Below, piece by piece: positions 44,584-52,598 of a stretch of DNA of 64,000 bases. Within the stretch, counting starts at the first letter, position 1; each line of letters opens with the position of its first letter. The position numbers were made by a program, and so were the translations under genes. The notes beneath the pieces were generated by a model. The model had not been told where the DNA came from, searched no databases, and was given only the letters and a program-made list of their open reading frames with translations. Where the stretch lies: assembly GCF_027924665.1 (NCBI RefSeq), contig NZ_AP027043.1, forward strand, positions 3,968,001-4,032,000, read 5' to 3'. Origin of the DNA: Flavobacterium sp. GSB-24 (GTDB taxonomy: Bacteria; Bacteroidota; Bacteroidia; Flavobacteriales; Flavobacteriaceae).

Positions 44584-45576
44584 ATGCAAAAATCAATTAT
44601 AAATAAACTTTTAATTCTTTTCGTAACGGTTCAATGCTTTACAGGCTATTCGCAAGTATTACGAAAAAGAGCAACGCTCTTAATGGGCGGCCGTTTTGAT
44701 ATTAGTATTGTCGATAAAGACTCGCTTTCAGCTGAACAAAATATCGATATTGTGATTGCTGAAATTACTAGAATAGAAAACCTAATTTCGGACTGGAAAG
44801 CCGATTCTCAAATTTCTGCAGTGAATCAGAATGCGGGAATTCAACCTATAAAAGTAGATCGAGAAGTTTTTGAACTTGCCCAAAGAGCTGTTAAACTTTC
44901 TGAAATAACAAATGGCGGATTTGACGTCAGCTTTGCTGCAATGGACAGAATCTGGAAATTTGACGGTTCGATGATGGAAATGCCTTCGGCGGAAGCCATA
45001 AAAAAATCGGTTGAAAAAGTGGGTTACAAGAATATTATTTTGGACAGCACAGAATCGACTATTTTTTTGAAATTAAAAGGCATGAAAATCGGATTTGGTG
45101 CTCTCGGCGAAGGTTACGCCACTGATAAATGCCGTGCCATGATGATTGAAAAAGGCATTAAAGCCGGAATTATCAATGGTTCTGGCGATATGAGCACCTG
45201 GGGAAAACAACCCAACGGAAAGGACTGGAAAATCGGTATTACGAATCCGTTTAAACCTGAAAAAATTTTAGCTGTTGTTCCTTTAAAAGAAGGCGCTGTC
45301 ACTACTTCTGGCAGTTATGAAAAGTTTGTTGTTTTTAATGGAAAACGCTACTCCCATATTATAAATCCTGCAACTGGGTATCCCGCAATTGGTTTGTGCA
45401 GTGTAACTGTCTTTGGTCCAAACGCCGAAACGGCAAACGGATTAAGTACTTCAATGATGGTTTTAGGTCTAAAAGAAGGCTTACTGCTGCTCCAAAAATT
45501 CCCAGAATACAGCTGCGTAATAATTACTGATAAAGGAAAAGTGGTTAAGTCTAAAAATTTCTCTTATAAATTGTAA
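44584..45576 (+). CDS. apbE: FAD:protein FMN transferase (ApbE family)
   Basis: 330 residues with an N-terminal signal (LLILFVTVQCFTGYSQ), so it acts in the periplasm. ApbE motifs: MGGRFDI near the start, GFGALGEGYATDKC, NGSGDMSTWG, TTSGSYEKF and the signature YSHIINPATGYP with metal/FAD-binding residues. It transfers FMN from FAD to Thr/Ser of target proteins. The nearest candidate target is the DUF2271 protein three genes away. A repeat tract of 289 bases separates it from the PepSY reductase, so it may be transcribed separately. Confidence 0.92.
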   Translation: MQKSIINKLLILFVTVQCFTGYSQVLRKRATLLMGGRFDISIVDKDSLSAEQNIDIVIAEITRIENLISDWKADSQISAVNQNAGIQPIKVDREVFELAQRAVKLSEITNGGFDVSFAAMDRIWKFDGSMMEMPSAEAIKKSVEKVGYKNIILDSTESTIFLKLKGMKIGFGALGEGYATDKCRAMMIEKGIKAGIINGSGDMSTWGKQPNGKDWKIGITNPFKPEKILAVVPLKEGAVTTSGSYEKFVVFNGKRYSHIINPATGYPAIGLCSVTVFGPNAETANGLSTSMMVLGLKEGLLLLQKFPEYSCVIITDKGKVVKSKNFSYKL

Positions 45577-45579
45577 GTT

Positions 45580-45620
45580 GGTTGGTGGTTGGTGGTTGAT
45601 GGTTGGTGGTTGATGGTCAT
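45580..45620 (+). repeat. GGTTGGTGGTTGATGG tandem tract
   Basis: Imperfect tandem repeats of GGTTGGTGGTTGATG right after the apbE stop, similar to the GTTGATGG units at 34200-34270. Confidence 0.6.
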
Positions 45621-45726
45621 GGGAAGCAGATTTTGTCGAGATGATTACTTAGTCTGTTCGCTATTGCTTGAGTCTTCGGTGAAATTATAAAGGGTATGAA
45701 ATAATGATAACTCATTATTTAAATTG

Positions 45727-45766
45727 AACATTCCGCTTACTGTAAATAGAAGCGGAATGTTTTTTT
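45727..45766. terminator. Hairpin terminator after apbE
   Basis: 12-bp stem AACATTCCGCTT / AAGCGGAATGTT with an 11-nt loop and a run of six T on the plus strand; also just behind the stop of the convergent NmrA-like gene. Confidence 0.88.
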
Positions 45767-45768
45767 GA

Positions 45769-46644
45769 TTAGAATTTTGAAGCAAACTCTTTTGCAAAAT
45801 CTTCTAGTTTGATTTTTCCTTGAACTTTTCCATCAGTGTTTAGAAAATCTGCTGCAATGGTTTCGTTGCGAAGTCCGCTTCCCATTTCGGTATATAAACC
45901 AGCCATTTCTTCTGGAACTCCAGCTTGCGTCATTCCTCCTAAATATTGTTCATCAGTAAATTCAACCCAAGGAAGTTCTGTTTTTCCAATTGCTGCTCCG
46001 AATGTTTTTGCAATTTCTGAAGGCGTGCGAACATCACTAATAATATATCGCACATTTTTTCCTTCTGGTAATTTTTGTAATTCTTCTGCGGCAGCCCATG
46101 CAATATCTTCTGGATGCACTAACGGAATACGATTTCCTGCTGGAATATTTGCTCCCATAATCCCTGCTCCTTTTATCATCGGAATATCGTTGAAGAAGTT
46201 AATGTAGAAATATCCAGCTCTCAAAAATGTAATTGAAGTATTTAGTTTCTCATAAATCTTCTCAATATTGTACAAACCCGCAATTGGTCCGTTTCCTGTT
46301 GGTAAATCAGCTCCAATACTGCTTAGCATTACTACTCTTTTAATGTTGGCATTCTGAATCGCTTTCGCGAAAGCGGTACCAGCATCTGTAGTGTTTTGAA
46401 TAATATTTACACCGCCCATATTTGGAGGCGTCATAGCGAAAAGGGCATCTGCACCTTTAAAAGTTTCTGAAAGAAAATCGGCATCACTAACCGATCCTAT
46501 TACTGCTTTCGCACCAAGATCTTCAATCGCTGCTTTTCGATCTGCATTGCTGCTGATAACTGTTACATCGTGTCCTGATTTTACTAATTGAGCCGTTAAA
46601 GGCTTTCCGATATTTCCTAACGAACCTGAAATTATAATTTTCAT
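45769..46644 (-). CDS. NmrA-like NAD(P)-binding protein
   Basis: 291 residues from the ATG at 46644, which places the Rossmann motif ISGSLGNIGKPLTAQL directly at the N-terminus; the frame to 46701 would cross the promoter. Members of this atypical SDR group (NmrA, QOR2) bind NAD(P)H and sense redox or reduce quinones. VVMLSSIGADLPTG and the C-terminal half with DEQYLGGMTQAGVPEEMAGLY fit. It faces an HxlR regulator that probably controls it. Confidence 0.85.
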   Translation of the reverse strand: MKIIISGSLGNIGKPLTAQLVKSGHDVTVISSNADRKAAIEDLGAKAVIGSVSDADFLSETFKGADALFAMTPPNMGGVNIIQNTTDAGTAFAKAIQNANIKRVVMLSSIGADLPTGNGPIAGLYNIEKIYEKLNTSITFLRAGYFYINFFNDIPMIKGAGIMGANIPAGNRIPLVHPEDIAWAAAEELQKLPEGKNVRYIISDVRTPSEIAKTFGAAIGKTELPWVEFTDEQYLGGMTQAGVPEEMAGLYTEMGSGLRNETIAADFLNTDGKVQGKIKLEDFAKEFASKF

Positions 46645-46670
46645 CTTTAAAGTTTTTTTATTTAACAAGA

Positions 46671-46718
46671 CAAAGGTATCTTTGTACTTACTTTTATACA
46701 AGTACTTACCCTAAAGTA
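46671..46718. promoter_or_regulatory. Divergent promoter with HxlR-type dyads
   Basis: For the NmrA-like gene (minus strand): TTG 46701-46699, 20 bases, TACCTTTG 46678-46671, a perfect promoter. A plus-strand TATCTTTG overlaps it at 46677-46684. Dyads GTACTT-N10-AAGTAC (46684-46705) and TACTT-N6-AAGTA (46703-46718) cover the spacer and -33; the second resembles operators of thiol-sensing HxlR proteins. Confidence 0.6.
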
Positions 46719-46724
46719 TGTATT

Positions 46725-47090
46725 ATGACAGCAATTAAAGAATCGTCAACTATTCAGGAAAACAAGCAGTATGCGTTGGAACAATGCCCTGTAACTTTCG
46801 TTATGGAAAAAATTGGAGGCTACTGGAAACCCATTATTTTATATCATTTATCGACTGGAGATAAACGTTACAGCGAATTGAAAAGAGCAATTCCGGCTGT
46901 AACAGAGAAGATGCTTATTCAGCATTTAAAACAATTAGAAGCAGATGGTTTGGTGATTCGCGAAGCAAAACCTGTCGTTCCTCCTTTTGTGACTTATAAA
47001 TTAAGTGATGCTGGAAAGGGATTATTACCCGTTATTGATGCAATGGCTGCGTGGGCTTTTAAAGTAAAAGACGGCATCTATAGCGTTTAA
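46725..47090 (+). CDS. HxlR-family transcriptional regulator
   Basis: 121 residues, one winged-helix domain: CPVTFVMEKIGGYWKPIILYHLSTGDKRYSELKRAIPAVTEKMLIQHLKQLEADGLV. The conserved Cys near residue 21 fits redox or electrophile sensing. Divergent from the NmrA-like reductase, whose promoter carries dyads, so it is probably its repressor. It differs clearly in sequence from the HxlR protein at 29394. Confidence 0.88.
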   Translation: MTAIKESSTIQENKQYALEQCPVTFVMEKIGGYWKPIILYHLSTGDKRYSELKRAIPAVTEKMLIQHLKQLEADGLVIREAKPVVPPFVTYKLSDAGKGLLPVIDAMAAWAFKVKDGIYSV

Positions 47091-47147
47091 TAGACACCGC
47101 CTTTTCAAACAACAAAAAACTAATTAACTTATTTTTAATTGCTTTGT

Positions 47148-48101
47148 TTAATTCTGTTTGATAAAAAACAAAGCTTCTTTGTAATTGGCAATTTCTGTTA
47201 AGGCATTATAAATATATTTTGAAACCAAAGCACCTCCATCAGAATTAATGAGGTCTATATCATCTTCTGGTGTATGATACTGCGGATGTCCGCCGGTATG
47301 AAAACCAACTGCAGAAATAGATTCTTTATAAAAAGAAACATGATCGGAACCGCCAACATCTCCTGCGTGAATAACTGGGTTTAATCCTGAGTTTTCCTGC
47401 AGTTTTTGCATCAGTTCGACTCCATTTGGGAAAGTTCCAGCACCGCCCATATAAAGCTCTTTTTTCTCATTCAATCTTCCAACCATATCCATATTGAGCA
47501 TTACTTTTACGGATTCTTTTGGAACTGGCAGATGGGTTACGAAGTATTTAGAACCTAATAATCCTTCTTCTTCTCCGCTGAACGAAATAAAAATGATGCT
47601 TCTTTTTGGTTTGATTTTTTGTTTTGAAATTTCTTCTAAAATGCAAAGCAGCGCCGAGACACCAGAAGCATTATCATCTGCACCGTTATGAATGGCAAAC
47701 GCTTCTTTCTTTTTACTTCCAGAACCTGGCCCGCCCCAGCCCCAATGATCGTAATGTGCTCCTATTACAATATATTCATTTTTTAAAACCGGATCAGATC
47801 CTTGGATAAAACCCAAAACATTTTGAGTTGCAGCACTATCTGATTTCATCTTATTGATGCCTTCTTTTACAAAAACTTTAAAAGGCTGATAATAGGAATT
47901 ATTGAATTCTTTTAAACCATATTTTTTAAAATACTTCTGAATATAAGCTGCTGCTTTATTATTTCCTTTTGTACCCGGAAAACGGCCTTCCAATTTATCT
48001 GATGATAGATATTTATCATGTTTATAAAAGGTTTTGGAAATTTGTGCATTCACGAAAGTGCAGCAAAAAAATACGGTCGTAAAAAAAAGTTTTAATTTCA
48101 T
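47148..48101 (-). CDS. Exported M28-family metallopeptidase
   Basis: 317 residues with signal peptide (LFFTTVFFCCTFVNAQ). Two-zinc M28 fold: GAHYDHWGWGG (His), NGADDNASGVSALL (bridging Asp), SFSGEEEGLLGSKYF (catalytic Glu pair), LNMDMVGRL (Asp) and a late His in HTGGHPQYHTPED. It probably trims amino acids or dipeptides from exported peptides. Single gene, no partner evident. Confidence 0.9.
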   Translation of the reverse strand: MKLKLFFTTVFFCCTFVNAQISKTFYKHDKYLSSDKLEGRFPGTKGNNKAAAYIQKYFKKYGLKEFNNSYYQPFKVFVKEGINKMKSDSAATQNVLGFIQGSDPVLKNEYIVIGAHYDHWGWGGPGSGSKKKEAFAIHNGADDNASGVSALLCILEEISKQKIKPKRSIIFISFSGEEEGLLGSKYFVTHLPVPKESVKVMLNMDMVGRLNEKKELYMGGAGTFPNGVELMQKLQENSGLNPVIHAGDVGGSDHVSFYKESISAVGFHTGGHPQYHTPEDDIDLINSDGGALVSKYIYNALTEIANYKEALFFIKQN

Positions 48102-48256
48102 AATTGTTTTTCTATAGAATGGAACGCGGATGAAACGGATTTGCTTTGCAAAAACGCGGATAAACGCAGATATTATAAAAAATTAATCAAATAAAATCGT
48201 AAAATCAGCGTCTTTACGAAGTAAATGAATGTCATCTGCGTACCATCATTCAAAGA
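48102..48256. repeat. Decayed ACGCGGAT-type repeat
   Basis: Imperfect copies of AACGCGGATGAAACGGATT and ACGCGGATAAACGCAGAT at 48122-48171, with a remnant GTCATCTGCG near 48230. The same family is seen, more decayed, at 36340-36390. No gene. Confidence 0.5.
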
Positions 48257-49303
48257 TTATAAATCAAAAGAGGTATGTTTAATGTATTTTCGATCATAAG
48301 TATACAGTACGTGTACTTTCTTGTCTGTGGTTTGAATTATTGCTGGGTAACTGAACTCTCCTTTTTCCTGATTTTCCAAATCAAATAACTTTCTCCAGTT
48401 CAAACCATCTGTGGAATATTCAACGTCTAAAATATTGCGGCCGTTAAACCAGTCTTTTCCCTGCGGGAGCGGATTATTCACTAATAAAAAAAGATTTTTA
48501 TTTACGGTTAAAGCATCTATTCCTGAATTTGAATTAACCACATTAATCGTATTGGTTCTTATCCAGCTTTTTCCGTTATCTCCAGACCAGCTTGCAACTA
48601 CTCTATTGTGTTTGCTACGGGACAGCATCTCAATATCACTTTCACTATGAACTAAAAATGTAGGCTGAATGACATTTAATTGTTTATTGTTTTCAACTTC
48701 AATTTTTTTCCAAGAATCGTCAGCTTCTGTGTAAGTTTCAACATGAATTCTCCATTCGTCTTTATCAACACTTTCTGTACTGCTACCGCAGAGAATTAAG
48801 CCCGGCGTAGTTTCGATTGGTTTGTTTCGAATTGGTCCGTAAAATCCTTCTGGAAGATATTTTGGTTCGCCCCAAGTTGTTCCATTATCTTTTGAAACAA
48901 TCATAGCACCAAACCATTCTCTTGGATTTTTTCCGACTTTGTAAAACAAATACAAATTCTGGCTTTTGCTTTTAAACAATACCGGATTCCAACAAGGAAG
49001 CGTATCACCGTTTTTGATTAATGGCTGAATAAGCTCTTTTGGGGTTGACCATTTTTTATCTTTATAATCGGAAATATAAATTCCGACATCTTTTGCACCT
49101 TCGTATTTACCGCCAAACCAAGCTGCCATAATCTCATTTGGTTTATATTCAACCAATGTAGATGCGTGACTGTTGGCTGTAACAGGCGGATCTGCAATAT
49201 AACTGCTTTCAATATTCACAGCTTTAGTTTGTGCTTTTACTGAATTGGAAAAAACAATTACCATCAATAATGCAGCTGTAGTATATCTCTTTTTTAAAAT
49301 CAT
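48257..49303 (-). CDS. Sialidase-fold (BNR/Asp-box) exported protein
   Basis: 348 residues from the ATG at 49303, which opens the signal peptide (MILKKRYTTAALLMVIVFSN); a frame from 49348 adds only lysine-rich residues. Asp-boxes mark a six-bladed propeller: SKDNGTTWGEP, SGDNGKSWIRT, STDGLNWRKL. The opening ANSHASTLVEYKPNEIMAAWFGGKYEGAKDVGIY is typical of the BNR_2 group, often named exo-alpha-sialidase. The arginine triad of true GH33 sialidases cannot be confirmed by eye, so the substrate may be another sugar. Last gene of the glycan locus. Confidence 0.78.
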   Translation of the reverse strand: MILKKRYTTAALLMVIVFSNSVKAQTKAVNIESSYIADPPVTANSHASTLVEYKPNEIMAAWFGGKYEGAKDVGIYISDYKDKKWSTPKELIQPLIKNGDTLPCWNPVLFKSKSQNLYLFYKVGKNPREWFGAMIVSKDNGTTWGEPKYLPEGFYGPIRNKPIETTPGLILCGSSTESVDKDEWRIHVETYTEADDSWKKIEVENNKQLNVIQPTFLVHSESDIEMLSRSKHNRVVASWSGDNGKSWIRTNTINVVNSNSGIDALTVNKNLFLLVNNPLPQGKDWFNGRNILDVEYSTDGLNWRKLFDLENQEKGEFSYPAIIQTTDKKVHVLYTYDRKYIKHTSFDL

Positions 49304-49404
49304 TTTCTTTTTTTTGTTTTTGCTTTTTTTTTTAGATGAAAGAAGCAAGAAGCAAGATTTTGAATTTACTTTTCAATATGAAAAATGTCTCTTTGATATA
49401 GCTT

Positions 49405-49480
49405 TAAATCCTACATCATACATCTTACATCTTACATATCACATATCACATCTTACATATCACATCTTACATCTTTCAGA
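49405..49480. repeat. TACATCTTACATATCACATC tandem tract
   Basis: About eight imperfect copies of a 7-9-base unit (CTTACAT / ATCACAT) fill the gap between the sialidase-fold and transporter genes. Units too short and irregular for CRISPR. Confidence 0.7.
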
Positions 49481-49489
49481 TAAAAAAAT

Positions 49490-50824
49490 CTAACTCTTCT
49501 TCAACCCCACTTTATGTCCTGAAATCGCATAGTAAAGGATAATAATATAGCAAGGAAGTAAAATCCAATATCCTTTTGTTGAGGCTGCTGCTGTTGCGTT
49601 AACTTCGCTAATTCCCTGCGCGATCAGATCGGCTTTTGTTCCGTCTACAAATTTCCCATATAGAGGCGGAATAACTGCTCCTCCAGAAATTGCCATTACT
49701 AATAATGCTGCTCCTGTTTTCGTAAATTTTCCTAAACCGTTAAGTGTAAGAGGCCAGACTGCAGGCCACACTAATGCATTTGCGATTCCTAATCCAGCAA
49801 CGAATAAAACAGAAGTAAATCCGCTAGAAAACACAATGCAGAATGACAATATAATTCCTAAAACCGCACTCACTTTTAGAGCCAAAGCCTGCGTAATATA
49901 TTTCGGAATCAAAAATGCTCCCAAAGCATAAGTAGCTACCATCGCTAATAAGGTAAATGTTGTAAAGAATTTGGCATCGCCTGCAGGAAATCCTAACGCG
50001 ATTCCGTAAGCTATAATCGTATCACCAGCAATAACTTCTACTCCAACGTACATAAACAAAGTTAGTACCCCAAGCCAAAGATGCGGAAACTGAAAAATAC
50101 TTGTTTTTGCTGTTTCTCCCTCTTTTGTTTCTTCGATTGGCGCGGCTTCTACATTTGGCAACGGTGCTTTACGAATCAGCAATCCTAAAATAAACAAAAC
50201 CACTGCCATTGAAATGTAAGGAACTACAACACTGTCTGCCATATTATTTAGTAATGTATTCTTTTCAGAAACGCTTACTACAGCCAGTTTTTCCTGAATT
50301 TCATCTATTCCTGACAATAAAATAGATCCGAAAATAAGCGACCCTAAAGCTCCAGCGATTTTATTACAAATTCCCATAATAGAAATTCTTTTTGCTGCGC
50401 TTTCAATTGGTCCTAAAATAGTGATATACGGATTAGATGCTGTTTGCAATAAAGTCATTCCGGCTCCCTGAATAAAAATTCCTGTAAGGAACATCCAATA
50501 GGTTCTCGCTTCGGCTGCAGGAATAAAAATTAAGGCTCCGAAACCCATAATGAATAATCCCAAAGACATTCCTTTTTTATAGCCGATTTTAGCTAAAATA
50601 TAAGAGGCAGGAAGTGCCATTACAACAAACGAAATATAAGATGCCGACGCAACTAATAAAGACTGCGCTGAAGTTAATTCGTTAATTGTTTTCATAAACG
50701 GGATCAAAGCTCCGTTGATCCAGGTAACAAATCCAAAAATAAAAAACAGACTTGCTATTATTAAAATTGGAACTAATGTGGTTGGTTTGGTTTGTGAGGA
50801 GTTAGTGGTATTTGTATCAACCAT
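49490..50824 (-). CDS. MFS sugar:H+ symporter (FucP/GluP-like)
   Basis: 444 residues, twelve helices. N-terminal FFIFGFVTWINGALIPFMK is the FucP/GluP signature, with FMTGIFIQGAGMTLLQTASNPYITILGP following. The family moves L-fucose, glucose, galactose or related sugars with H+. Its place behind SusCD and four exo-glycosidases, one an alpha-fucosidase, suggests it takes up a monosaccharide they release. It is separated from susD by a terminator and has a possible operator of its own. Confidence 0.9.
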   Translation of the reverse strand: MVDTNTTNSSQTKPTTLVPILIIASLFFIFGFVTWINGALIPFMKTINELTSAQSLLVASASYISFVVMALPASYILAKIGYKKGMSLGLFIMGFGALIFIPAAEARTYWMFLTGIFIQGAGMTLLQTASNPYITILGPIESAAKRISIMGICNKIAGALGSLIFGSILLSGIDEIQEKLAVVSVSEKNTLLNNMADSVVVPYISMAVVLFILGLLIRKAPLPNVEAAPIEETKEGETAKTSIFQFPHLWLGVLTLFMYVGVEVIAGDTIIAYGIALGFPAGDAKFFTTFTLLAMVATYALGAFLIPKYITQALALKVSAVLGIILSFCIVFSSGFTSVLFVAGLGIANALVWPAVWPLTLNGLGKFTKTGAALLVMAISGGAVIPPLYGKFVDGTKADLIAQGISEVNATAAASTKGYWILLPCYIIILYYAISGHKVGLKKS

Positions 50825-50895
50825 TTTTATTATGTTTTTGTGGTTTGATGATTTGTTAAATTGGAGAAAATCATCAGTAGTTAAAAGAAATTTTG

Positions 50896-50917
50896 TATGT
50901 CAAAAATTACTGACATA
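50896..50917. promoter_or_regulatory. Possible operator before the sugar symporter
   Basis: Perfect inverted repeat TATGTCA-N8-TGACATA, 72 bases upstream of the symporter ATG and just after the susD terminator. Its size fits a dimeric regulator site (GntR- or Crp-like); no regulator is encoded nearby in the window. Confidence 0.45.
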
Positions 50918-50926
50918 TGGATAAAA

Positions 50927-50952
50927 CAAAAGGAGAGTTACCTCTCCTTTTG
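50927..50952 (-). terminator. Terminator after susD
   Basis: Perfect 11-bp stem CAAAAGGAGAG / CTCTCCTTTTG with a 4-nt loop, followed on the minus strand by TTTTAT. It separates susCD from the symporter. Confidence 0.75.
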
Positions 50953-50995
50953 AATTTTAAGTAAGGATTGTGTCGATCATTACTCACCAAATTAA

Positions 50996-52582
50996 TTATT
51001 TTGTGTCCCACCAAAGTCTAGTTCCACCTGAATCTGCACCGCCTAATTTTGCGATACCATCATCAACTGCTTCTTTGTTAGAAGAATACTCATTTGTAGT
51101 ATAAATGATTCTCTTCATTAGAGATTTTCCAACTCCTGGGTCTGGGTTATCTGTGTTTAATACAGGATAAATAACTTTAGCATCGCTTCTACGTAAATCT
51201 GCCCAAGCTTCCCAAGATTCTGGGAAAATTGCTAAGTATTTTTGAACTGCAATCTGTGTACGTTGATCAGCAGTAGATGCAGACCAAGCTACTGGCAATT
51301 TAACAGGGATATCTCTTAAGTCTAAAGTAGGGTAAACTGTTAAGATATTTGGTAAAGTTGGCAATGATGAACCATTGATGTATGCATCTACTTCAGCAGC
51401 ATTTGTAATTCCCCATTGTGCTAGAGATAATCTAATACCTGTTTCATACAAAGTTTTAGCATCTCCGCCCATGTTCCATCCATTCAATGCACCTTCTGCT
51501 CTGCTCAAATAGTTTTCAGAAGCCATGAAGATTTCGATATTTTTAGTTTCACTAAGGTTGTTAGTGGCACCATTACCCATTACGTCATTATTGAAAGCAG
51601 AGAATTTAGTAGTTCCAAATTGATCTTCTAAACCTCCAACAGGGTTACCTCTATAAACTCCAGTATCGATTGGGGCAAACCATTTTGATAAACGTGGATC
51701 GTTGTATCCTACTAAGATACTTTCCATAGAAGCTGTCATTACATAACCCCAGCTGTTTACAATCATGTTTAAATTGTTTGGAGTAATGTTACTTGCTTTA
51801 AAGAATGCACTTTGATCATTTGTCTGCATAACTCCTGCAGCTACAGCAGCTTCAGCTTGAGTTTTTGCTTTTCCTGGATCTTTATCCGAAATTCTTAAAG
51901 CTAAACGCAATCTCATACTGTTTCCAAAAATTCTCCATTTGTCAACACTTCCTGAATAAACTCTATCATTTGGGGCAAGAGAGGCTACAGATGCAGTAGA
52001 AGAAGAACTCAATACTGCGTTTGCTTCATCTAACAATTTAAAGAAATCTTCATAGATGAATTCTACGCTGTCATAAGGAACTTTTTCTTTACCATTACCT
52101 GCTTCAGTGTAAGGAATTGGTCCGTAAGCATCAACCATTTGGTTGTACATGAAAACTTTCCAAATTTTAAGAACTGCTAAAGCTTCAGCATTTCCTTCAG
52201 ATGCTTTGAAAGCATTTGTCAAAGCTGGCGCAGCAACTGTATAAAATCTTGTCCATCCTCTTCCTTCGTATCCGTTAACGAAAGCATTTCTTTCCGTTCC
52301 GTATCCACAATTTAAGTAGTGAATAAAAGTTGAAGACAAAATACCTGTTGCAATACCCCAAGTACCTTGATCATCTACACCTGGAGAAGAATAAGATCCG
52401 TTGTGGATACCTGCGTATAACGCAGATGCAAATGCAGGACCAGCAAGAGTTGGATCTAACTGACTTTCTGTAAGCGAATTTGGATCCGTATTTATTTCGT
52501 CGAAGTCCTTTGTACAACTAGAAAAAGTAGATAGCATCGCTACAGCGACTCCTAGTGTTTTTATTTTAAAACTATATTTCAT
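50996..52582 (-). CDS. SusD/RagB-family nutrient-binding lipoprotein
   Basis: 528 residues. Lipobox FSSC (VAMLSTFSSCTKDFDEINTDPN). It belongs to the longer SusD-like_2 type, with AEGALNGWNMGGDAKTLYETGIRLSLAQWGI and a late KYLAIFPESWEAWADLRRSDAKVIYPV. It binds glycan at the surface and lids the SusC barrel; it lies 16 bases after susC. Confidence 0.92.
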   Translation of the reverse strand: MKYSFKIKTLGVAVAMLSTFSSCTKDFDEINTDPNSLTESQLDPTLAGPAFASALYAGIHNGSYSSPGVDDQGTWGIATGILSSTFIHYLNCGYGTERNAFVNGYEGRGWTRFYTVAAPALTNAFKASEGNAEALAVLKIWKVFMYNQMVDAYGPIPYTEAGNGKEKVPYDSVEFIYEDFFKLLDEANAVLSSSSTASVASLAPNDRVYSGSVDKWRIFGNSMRLRLALRISDKDPGKAKTQAEAAVAAGVMQTNDQSAFFKASNITPNNLNMIVNSWGYVMTASMESILVGYNDPRLSKWFAPIDTGVYRGNPVGGLEDQFGTTKFSAFNNDVMGNGATNNLSETKNIEIFMASENYLSRAEGALNGWNMGGDAKTLYETGIRLSLAQWGITNAAEVDAYINGSSLPTLPNILTVYPTLDLRDIPVKLPVAWSASTADQRTQIAVQKYLAIFPESWEAWADLRRSDAKVIYPVLNTDNPDPGVGKSLMKRIIYTTNEYSSNKEAVDDGIAKLGGADSGGTRLWWDTK

Positions 52583-52598
52583 GATATCTCTTTTTTAA

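Noticed and set aside
44584..45576. Glu in GEGYATDK of ApbE as an unusual change
   Set aside because: As far as I recall, GEGYA also occurs in ordinary ApbE proteins, so it is not abnormal.
49405..49480. Possible CRISPR array or iterons
   Set aside because: Short imperfect tandem units without constant length or spacing; no replication gene.
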